Shown here piece by piece: positions 1-5,800 of a stretch of DNA of 10,685 nucleotides. The notes beneath the pieces are model-generated. The model worked only from the letters and a program-made list of their open reading frames with translations. It was not told where the DNA came from and ran no database searches. Numbering within the stretch: the first letter of the stretch is position 1; each line of letters starts with the position of its first letter. Source of the stretch: an uncultured Collinsella sp. (GTDB lineage: Bacteria > Actinomycetota > Coriobacteriia > Coriobacteriales > Coriobacteriaceae); contig CABUQK010000065.1 in the NCBI GenBank assembly GCA_902493615.1, positions 1 to 10,685 of the forward strand, written 5' to 3'. The position numbers and the translations under genes are program-made.

Positions 1-38
1 CAATTTCGACTGTAATGGACGTTATTAAACGACTACCC

Positions 39-80
39 ACGGCTATTGCGCACATGGCTCGCATGACAGCCGTCTCTTTT
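39..80 (+). terminator. Weak terminator-like hairpin of an upstream gene
   Basis: Arms ACGGCT (39-44) and AGCCGT (68-73) pair perfectly. Inside them TGCG (47-50) pairs with CGCA (60-63), and the right arm is followed by CTCTTTT. It could end transcription of a gene lying left of the window. The stem is interrupted by an internal loop and the T-run is imperfect, so this is tentative. I see no convincing promoter for the following gene; a TAGGAT at 105-110 resembles a -10 box but has no good -35 partner. Confidence 0.3.
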
Positions 81-141
81 ATGTTTCCTTTAGCCGTTGC
101 TGCCTAGGATGGGGGTTAGTCGGTAGGAAGGGAGCGTCTAT

Positions 142-1710
142 ATGGACGACGCGAGCGAGCGTTCAATCGAAGAGGACATGCTCGATCAGTTCAATTACTT
201 TGATGATGAGGACGAGGAGCTGATCGACCGTCGCGAGCCAGCGCCGCTTGATTCCTTTGATCTGGTCGATGAAGAGACTGATGAGGTTGAGGACGAATCA
301 ACGGAGCCCCCACAGCCTTCGCGCCTTGACTCGCTGCTTTCGAGAGCCCCCATGCACCACGGCGTTCGTGCCGGCGCGCTCCATATGAAAACTGACTGGC
401 ACCAGATCGTGACGGCAGGCGATGAGCTTGCCGTCGATGCGCCGCTCACCGATAAATCATCCATCATCTGCCGCACCGGCATGCTTATGCTTGCAAGCGG
501 AACGGGTGCCTGGCGCGTGCGCGATACCATGAATCGTGTTGCCGCTGTGCTCGGCGTCACGATTCACGTCGACCTGAGTCTTCTGTCGTTTGAGTGCACC
601 TGCATCGAAGATGGCCACTGCTTTAACGAGGTTGTCAGCCTGCCCACAACGGGAGTCAATACCCATCGCATTTGGATGATGGAGAGTTTCCTCAAGGAAA
701 TCGAGACCTATGGTCGTCGCTTCACGGTACACGAGTACCACGAGATGCTCAGGACCGTTGAGAGCTCAAAACCCGATTACTCTCCCTGGCAACAGGGCCT
801 TGCGGCAGCCTGTGCTTGCGGCGCCTTCGTCTTTTTGCTCGGCGGCGGCCCTATCGAGATGGCCTGCGCATTCGTAGGCGCTGGTGTCGGTAACTTTGCT
901 CGCTCCCATATTCTCAAGCAGGGTCTTGGCCAGTTTAGCGCGCTGACGACGGGCGTTGCGCTCGCTTGCGTTTCGTATCTGCTGGCATTGCTCGGCCTTG
1001 GCCAGGTCGTACCGGGGGCAATGTCGCACCAAGAAGGCTATATCGGCGCCATGCTCTTCGTGATTCCCGGCTTTCCCCTCATTACGGCAGGCCTCGACAT
1101 CGCTAAGCTCGATATGCGAAGCGGCATTGAGCGTCTTTCGTATGCCGTGTCGATTATTGTGATGGCGACCCTTGTGGGCTGGATGGTTGCCGAGTGTGTG
1201 GGGCTGGCACCGGATGATTTTGCCCCGCTCGGCCTTTCGCCGCTTGCCCTTACGCTCCTGCGCGTGGTGATGAGCTTCGTTGGCGTATTCGGCTTCTCGG
1301 TGATGTTCAACAGCCCGGTAAAGATGGCCGCGGCAGCTGGGTTGATCGGCGCCGTTTCCAATACCCTGCGCCTTACGCTCGTCGATGCGCCGACGATGAT
1401 TCCCTTCCTGGGCCTCAGCACGGGAATGCCTCCCGAGGCAGCAGCGTTTATCGGCGCGCTGGTATCGGGTCTGCTGGCAAGCTTGGCCGAAGTCAAGCTC
1501 ACCTACCCGCGTATCGCTCTCACGGTGCCTTCGATTGTCATTATGGTGCCGGGTTTGTATCTGTATCGCTCGATGTATTACATGTGCACCTTCGACACAG
1601 TCAATATGCTCGGTTGGTTTGTGCGTGCAGTGCTCATCGTGGCGTTTTTGCCCGTTGGTCTGGGTGTGGCACGTACACTCACCGACCCTCGCTGGCGCCA
1701 CACCAGCTAA
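142..1710 (+). CDS. ThrE-family threonine/serine exporter, single chain
   Basis: The 522-residue product looks like an inner-membrane exporter of the ThrE family, which in Corynebacterium expels threonine and serine using the proton gradient. The DUF1212-type half starts near residue 85 and carries GMLMLASGTGAWRVR (113-127), typical of the cytoplasmic part before the first helix. Hydrophobic helices fill about 215-365. A second ThrE_2-like half covers about 370-515. Each half has a proline-glycine motif: VIPGFPL at 307-313 and MVPGLYL at 468-474. Both halves are in one chain, as in C. glutamicum ThrE, whereas many bacteria split them into two genes. The start is supported by AGGAAGGGAG at 125-134, 7 nt before the ATG. 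Residues 9-54 are exceptionally rich in Asp and Glu, a likely disordered cytoplasmic tail not needed for the family fold. The family is well recognised; the actual substrate is inferred. It appears monocistronic, with repeats beginning directly after the stop codon. Confidence 0.88.
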   Translation: MDDASERSIEEDMLDQFNYFDDEDEELIDRREPAPLDSFDLVDEETDEVEDESTEPPQPSRLDSLLSRAPMHHGVRAGALHMKTDWHQIVTAGDELAVDAPLTDKSSIICRTGMLMLASGTGAWRVRDTMNRVAAVLGVTIHVDLSLLSFECTCIEDGHCFNEVVSLPTTGVNTHRIWMMESFLKEIETYGRRFTVHEYHEMLRTVESSKPDYSPWQQGLAAACACGAFVFLLGGGPIEMACAFVGAGVGNFARSHILKQGLGQFSALTTGVALACVSYLLALLGLGQVVPGAMSHQEGYIGAMLFVIPGFPLITAGLDIAKLDMRSGIERLSYAVSIIVMATLVGWMVAECVGLAPDDFAPLGLSPLALTLLRVVMSFVGVFGFSVMFNSPVKMAAAAGLIGAVSNTLRLTLVDAPTMIPFLGLSTGMPPEAAAFIGALVSGLLASLAEVKLTYPRIALTVPSIVIMVPGLYLYRSMYYMCTFDTVNMLGWFVRAVLIVAFLPVGLGVARTLTDPRWRHTS

Positions 1711-1712
1711 TT

Positions 1713-1741
1713 GGTGCAAAGGGGACAGGTTACTTTGCACC
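1713..1741. repeat. REP-like inverted repeat after the exporter gene
   Basis: GGTGCAAAG (1713-1721) and CTTTGCACC (1733-1741) are perfect 9-bp inverted arms around an 11-nt centre containing GGGACAGGTTA. The element starts 3 bp after the TAA stop. Sequences of the type 'GGGGACAGGTTAC...TTTGCACC' recur as intergenic REP-like palindromes in bacterial genomes; that family link is from memory. No T-run follows, so it is not an obvious intrinsic terminator, although its RNA hairpin could protect the 3' end of the exporter message. Confidence 0.6.
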
Positions 1742-1822
1742 CCCAATGAGTTGCGGTGAAATAGGGACTGAATTGTTGCTTAAAGGGTCAAAACAGTCCG
1801 TATTCCACCGCAACTTATGGGG
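1741..1822. repeat. 82-bp imperfect palindromic element (REP/MITE-like)
   Basis: The left arm 1749-1770 (starting AGTTGCGGTG) pairs with the right arm 1794-1815 (ending CACCGCAACT) at 20 of 22 positions. The outer CCCCA (1741-1745) pairs with TGGGG (1818-1822). The 23-nt centre, 1771-1793, is A/T-rich. The element shares its first bases with the end of the preceding repeat, so the two palindromes abut or slightly overlap. There is no coding capacity and no transposase nearby. It could be a non-autonomous mobile palindrome or a REP element. Copy number elsewhere cannot be judged from this window. Confidence 0.6.
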
Positions 1823-1824
1823 TC

Positions 1825-1833
1825 GGGGGGGGG
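1825..1833 (+). repeat. Homopolymer run of nine G
   Basis: Nine consecutive G lie immediately right of the palindromic element. Such tracts are prone to slippage and sequencing error. This one is intergenic, about 36 bp upstream of the candidate promoter, so any length change would not shift a reading frame. Confidence 0.9.
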
Positions 1834-1868
1834 ATTATTGGTGCCCTGCATCTTCATAAACTCAACGC

Positions 1869-1898
1869 TTACGAAGCGCGCGCCGTTCGTGTTAGGGT
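1869..1898 (+). promoter_or_regulatory. Candidate promoter for the DUF2798 gene
   Basis: TTACGA (1869-1874) and TAGGGT (1893-1898) are separated by 18 bp. TAGGGT fits the TANNNT pattern used as a -10 box in high-GC actinobacteria; the -35 match is poor. Transcription would begin near 1905 and cross the terminator hairpin at 1936-1985 before reaching the gene. No alternative promoter is evident between that terminator and the gene. Confidence 0.3.
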
Positions 1899-1935
1899 AG
1901 TTCCACCACATAAGTAGTCGCAGACGCACGTATCG

Positions 1936-1985
1936 CGGGCGGGCGAGATGAAGTCCCAACAGCTCCATCTCGCCCGCCCGTTTTT
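1936..1985 (+). terminator. Strong intrinsic terminator
   Basis: A perfect 15-bp stem forms between 1936-1950 (CGGGCGGGCGAGATG) and 1966-1980, with a 15-nt loop, followed directly by TTTTT at 1981-1985. This is a textbook Rho-independent terminator on the + strand. It lies 225 bp after the exporter stop and only 44 bp before the DUF2798 start codon. It either ends the long exporter transcript or acts as an attenuator in the leader of the DUF2798 gene. Confidence 0.85.
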
Positions 1986-2012
1986 GTTGCGTGGTGCCGC
2001 GGCGTAACACAG

Positions 2013-2018
2013 AAAGGA
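2013..2018 (+). promoter_or_regulatory. Ribosome binding site that decides the DUF2798 start
   Basis: AAAGGA sits only 2 nt before an in-frame ATG at 2021 but 11 nt before the next in-frame ATG at 2030. The first spacing is too short for normal initiation, so 2030 is preferred. A further in-frame GTG at 1991 would start inside the terminator downstream flank and is unlikely. Confidence 0.55.
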
Positions 2019-2029
2019 CCATGCCCTTT

Positions 2030-2578
2030 ATGCCTATCAACAAACGAGAGAGCCTGCTGTTCACCTTTATCATGTGCTTTTGCATGGTGCTCTGGATGAG
2101 CATCTACAACGTCGCCCTGCAGCATGGGGCCATCAACGGCGAGGTTGTTGCCGCCGCGTGGCTCGGCTTCCCCGTTGCCTACGTTTTTGCCATGTGCTGC
2201 GACTGGTTTGTTGCCAGCCCCCTTGCTAAGGGCTTCGCCTTTAAATTCCTGGTCACGCCGGGCAAGAGCTCGCCGCTTGCCATGACGCTCGCCGTCAGCT
2301 CCTGCATGGTTGTTCCCATGGTTATCATCATGTCGCTGTACGGTGCCTGCGAGGGTCTGACGCACATGCCCGGCGGCATCCTTGCGAACCTGTATTCCGT
2401 GCCCGCGATCTGGATGATCAACATCCCGCATAATTTTGTGATGGCGCTGCCGTGGAACCTTTTGGTAGCCGGTCCGATTTCCCACTTCGTCTTCCGTCGC
2501 GCCTTCCCTGTGGGGACGGTTTTCGAGGAGGAGCATGCCGAGCTCTTGGAGCAGGCTATGGCTCCTGAGTGCGAGTAG
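2030..2578 (+). CDS. DUF2798 family integral membrane protein
   Basis: This 182-residue protein matches the pattern of the DUF2798 family, small bacterial membrane proteins of unknown function. It has four hydrophobic segments at about residues 9-30, 39-62, 83-107 and 118-150. The first pair (with FCMVLWMSIYNVAL and a Trp-Pro-rich second helix) and the second pair (MVVPMVIIMSLYG, then IPHNFVMALPWNLLVAGP) look like two diverged copies of one helix pair, as usual for the family. The first residues, PINKRES, are charged like those of homologs, supporting the chosen ATG; starting at 2021 would add only three residues. The C-terminus from about 165 is acidic and probably cytoplasmic. It stands alone between two terminators. 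No substrate or partner can be deduced; transport is a guess. Confidence in the family is good, in function nil. Confidence 0.82.
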   Translation: MPINKRESLLFTFIMCFCMVLWMSIYNVALQHGAINGEVVAAAWLGFPVAYVFAMCCDWFVASPLAKGFAFKFLVTPGKSSPLAMTLAVSSCMVVPMVIIMSLYGACEGLTHMPGGILANLYSVPAIWMINIPHNFVMALPWNLLVAGPISHFVFRRAFPVGTVFEEEHAELLEQAMAPECE

Positions 2579-2580
2579 CT

Positions 2581-2632
2581 CGCTTAGGGATCTGCTGAGC
2601 GCGGGCGACTTGCTTGGTTGGAGCCCTAAGCG
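2581..2632. repeat. Inverted repeat just after the DUF2798 gene
   Basis: CGCTTAGGG (2581-2589) and CCCTAAGCG (2624-2632) are perfect 9-bp inverted arms separated by 34 bp, beginning 3 bp after the stop codon. There is no T-run, so it is not a classical terminator. It may stabilise the message 3' end or be part of a structured 3' UTR that finishes at the terminator at 2745-2777. The rest of the gap to 2744 shows no gene. Confidence 0.5.
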
Positions 2633-2721
2633 TGGATAGCTCTCTCGGCGACATCGCGGGCGTGAGCGGTGCGCATGACCGGAGGGCCCGTGCTGCTCCG
2701 TTGCCCGACGTGCTAGCGCGC

Positions 2722-2736
2722 AGAACAATCTGTTGG
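2722..2736. promoter_or_regulatory. Possible secondary operator site
   Basis: AGAACAATCTGTTGG matches the core of the 21-bp palindrome at 2790-2810 at 12 of 15 positions, with the right half TCTGTTG identical. The centres of the two sites are 71 bp apart, close to seven helical turns. It is weaker as a palindrome and lies upstream of a terminator, so this could be coincidence. Confidence 0.25.
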
Positions 2737-2744
2737 TGCATTCG

Positions 2745-2777
2745 GCGGCTGCTGAAGCGTTTCGGCAGCCGCTTTTT
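2745..2777 (+). terminator. Intrinsic terminator after the DUF2798 gene
   Basis: The stem pairs 2745-2756 (GCGGCTGCTGAA) with 2761-2772 over 12 bp including one G-T wobble, has a GCGT loop, and is followed by TTTTT at 2773-2777. It closes the DUF2798 transcript, 166 bp after the stop codon, and insulates the activase operon from upstream reading. Confidence 0.88.
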
Positions 2778-2789
2778 ATACGGAGTTTA

Positions 2790-2810
2790 AATACAACAGT
2801 CTGTTGTATT
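2790..2810. promoter_or_regulatory. Perfect 21-bp palindrome, likely TetR operator
   Basis: AATACAACAG (2790-2799), a central T, and CTGTTGTATT (2801-2810) form a perfect palindrome. Length, symmetry and placement are those of a TetR-family operator. It lies just upstream of a candidate -10 box and 50 bp before the activase start codon. No T-run terminator geometry is present. The likely ligand-responsive partner is the TetR-type protein encoded at 7283-7972 in the same operon; that pairing is inference. Confidence 0.7.
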
Positions 2811-2818
2811 ACGTAGAG

Positions 2819-2827
2819 TGGTATATC
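2819..2827 (+). promoter_or_regulatory. Candidate extended -10 promoter of the activase operon
   Basis: TGG followed by TATATC (2822-2827) resembles an extended -10 element, which can function without a good -35 box; none is visible. Transcription would start near 2834. The palindrome at 2790-2810 would then cover roughly -44 to -24, where a bound repressor blocks RNA polymerase. Confidence 0.35.
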
Positions 2828-2859
2828 TCTAGCGGGAAAAATGCGAGAGACGGAGCATT

Positions 2860-5800
2860 ATGGCGTTGCTAGTAGGACTGGACGTAGGGTCGACGACGAC
2901 CAAAGTTTACGCGATGCACGAGGATATGACCGAGGCGTGGTGGGGATATCGCCGCCACGGGGCGTGTCAGACAGCGAGCGTGCGCGCCATGCTCGGCGAG
3001 CTCGCCGAGCGCTTTCCCCATGAGTCACTGCGCGTTGCGGTGACCGGCTCGGGTGCGCGCGATATCGCGACCGCGCTGGGCGCCTCGTACGTTCAGGAGG
3101 TGGTCGCCAACGCGCTCGCGATCAGCAGGTTCTATCCGCAGACGCGCTGCGCCATCGAGCTGGGCGGCCAAGACGCCAAGATGATCTTCTTCCGCACCAA
3201 CGATAAGGGAGACATCGAGGTTGCCGACATGCGCATGAACGGCTCGTGCGCAGGCGGTACCGGTGCATTTATCGACGAGATGGCAAAGCTCATGGGGGTC
3301 GGCACCGAATCGGGCGAGTTCGAGCAGCTCGCAAGCCGGGGAACGACCGTCCACGAGGTCTCGGGCCGCTGCGGCGTGTACGCAAAGACCGATATCCAGC
3401 CGCTGCTCAACGAGGGCATTCCTACCACCGACCTGGCGCTTTCGGCGCTTCACGCGGTCGCCCGCCAAACGATCGGCGGTCTGGCCCAGGGTATCGACAT
3501 CGAGCCGCCGGTAATCTTCGAGGGCGGTACGCTCGCCTACAACCCCACACTGGTCCGCGTGTTCCGGGAGCAACTGAATCTATCGGACGATCAGGTTATC
3601 GTCCCGCGCGATCCGCAGATCATGGTCGCGCGCGGTGCCGCCCTGTCGCTGACCGACATGTTCGCATCGTCCCAACCGATCGACCTTCCCGACGCTTTTG
3701 TCCGGCTGGATAAGCTCGAGACGGTCGCGCCCGCAAGCGGGGAGGGACGTCTTGCCCAGCCCTTTTTTGCCACACCTGCCGAGCAGGCGGATTTTACGGC
3801 ACGCCATGGCAAAGAGACGCCGGCAAAGGGTCCGGATGCGTATGCGCCCGGAGAGACGGTGCGTGTGGCGCTCGGTATCGATTCGGGGAGCACGACGACC
3901 AAGTTCGCCCTGGTCGATGAGGCGGGTGAGCTTGTCGATTCGTTCTACGCGTCTAATAACGGCAGACCGCTCGACGTCGCCCAACAGGGTCTTGTCAGCT
4001 TGAAGAACCGCTGGGAGACAGCGGGAGTCACGCTTGCGATCGATGCCGTGGGCACCACGGGATACGGCGAGGAGCTTTTCGCGCGCGCGTTCCACGCCGA
4101 CTACCATACGGTCGAGACGGTCGCGCACGCCCGCGCCGCGTGCGCATGCGTTTCCGATGCGACCTTCGTGCTCGACATCGGCGGACAGGATATGAAGGCC
4201 ATCTGGCTCAACCACGGCGTGCTGACCGATATCGTCGTCAACGAGGCGTGCTCTGCGGGCTGCGGCTCGTTCCTCGAGGGTTTTGCCAAAAACCTCGGAA
4301 TAGCCGTTGAGGATATCGCGACCGAGGCATTTTCGTCCAAAGCCCCCGCCGTTCTCGGCAGCCGCTGCACGGTGTTCATGAACAGCAGCGTCGTTTCCGA
4401 GCAGCGGCGCGGTAAGGGTCCGGGCGACATCATGGCCGGTCTCTGCCGTTCGATTATCGAGAACGTGTTCACCAAGGTCATTCGCGTTTCAAATCTCAAC
4501 CGTCTGGGCGACAAAGTCGTTGTCCAGGGCGGCACGTTCCGAAACGACGCGGTGCTGCGCGCATTCGAGCAGTATCTGGGCAAACCCGTCACGCGTGCGC
4601 CCCACCCGGGGCTGATGGGCGCTATCGGTATCGCCCTGCTCGCGCGCGAGGAATGCCGCAAGGGCGACGCCGGCACGTCGTTTATCGGGCTCGATGCCGT
4701 GGAGCGCTTCGAGCATCGCGAATTCGGCGGCGTTACCTGCCGTCGGTGCAACAACCGCTGCCAGCGCGCGGTCGTGGCATTTGGCGACGGCTCGCTTTAC
4801 GTCACGGGCAATCGCTGCCCGCGCGGCGGCGCCATCTCATGGGATGAGCTCGTGCGCGAGGTTCCCGCGGCGGAGGAGCTGCGTCCGCAGGGTGCTTGCG
4901 AGGCACAGGCACCCGGCACGGGGCGCGACCGGACCGCGGCTGCCCCCAATCTCTTTGTCGACCGCGAGAAGCTGCTGTTCGAGTCGTACCCCACGGTTCC
5001 CGTCAGCGGGGGGCGCGATGTCACGATCGGCATTCCCCGTGTGCTCGAGTTCTGGGACACCATGCCGTTCTGGTCGACGTTCTTCAGCACGCTCGGCTTT
5101 AAGGTGCGCGTCTCGGGACGCAGCACCAAGGCGATGTACGAGCGCGGTCTGGCGCACGTCACATCCGACACCGTGTGCTTCCCGGCCAAGCTCGTCCACG
5201 GGCACATCCGCAATCTCGTCGACGCCGGCGTCGACCGCATCTTCATGCCCATCATCACGACGGTGCCCACCGAAAACACCGCCTCTACCAGCGAGTGGAT
5301 GTGCGCCGTCGTAAAGGGATACCCCTACGTGATGCGCAATTCCGATAACCCGGAGGAGCGTTTCGGCGTTCCGTTCGATACGCCGCTGTTCCACTGGTAC
5401 GACGAGGGCGACCGAAACCGCCAGCTCAAGGCGTGGTGCAAGGAGACCTTCGATATCGATGCCGACCTGGTTGCCAAGGCGACCGAGCAGGCGGACCGCG
5501 CGCAGGAGACGTTTGAGAACCAGCTGCAGCTGCGCGGCAGGCAGGTGCTCGAGAACGTGCGCGAGGACGGCGGCTACGCGGTGGTGATCGCTTCGCGCCC
5601 GTACCACAACGACCCGCTGGTCAACCACGGGCTGCCCAAGCTCTTCTCTGAGCGCGGCATCCCCGTGCTGACGCCCGATGCGGTGCCGGGGGTCTGCAAC
5701 GTCGATCTTTCCAACAGCCGCATCGACATCGTGAACAACTACCATGCGCGCATGCTGTCGTGCGCGGTCATCGTCGCATCGACGCCCGAGCTCGAGCTCG

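Larger units (their letters stand above)
1711..2029. other. Intergenic region with repeats and a strong terminator
   Basis: This 319-bp gap holds no credible gene. Short open frames that cross it on both strands have no recognisable protein character and run through the palindromes. Contents in order are a 29-bp inverted repeat, an 82-bp imperfect palindrome, a run of nine G, a candidate promoter, a strong intrinsic terminator, and the ribosome binding site of the DUF2798 gene. Each is listed separately. Confidence 0.7.

Noticed and set aside
766..1746. 326-codon open frame on the minus strand across the exporter
   Set aside because: It is His/Arg/Glu-rich, hydrophilic, without motifs, and opposite the membrane helices of a recognised transporter.
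1711..2029. Possible riboswitch in the leader of the DUF2798 gene
   Set aside because: The hairpin and T-run are clear, but no known aptamer core or competing anti-terminator pairing could be recognised in the short leader.
1892..2728. 278-codon open frame on the minus strand over the DUF2798 gene and its flanks
   Set aside because: It runs through two terminators and an inverted repeat and its product has no family features.
2841..3023. 60-codon open frame starting 19 bp before the activase start
   Set aside because: It is out of frame with the activase, lacks its own spaced ribosome binding site, and encodes an Arg-rich shadow sequence.
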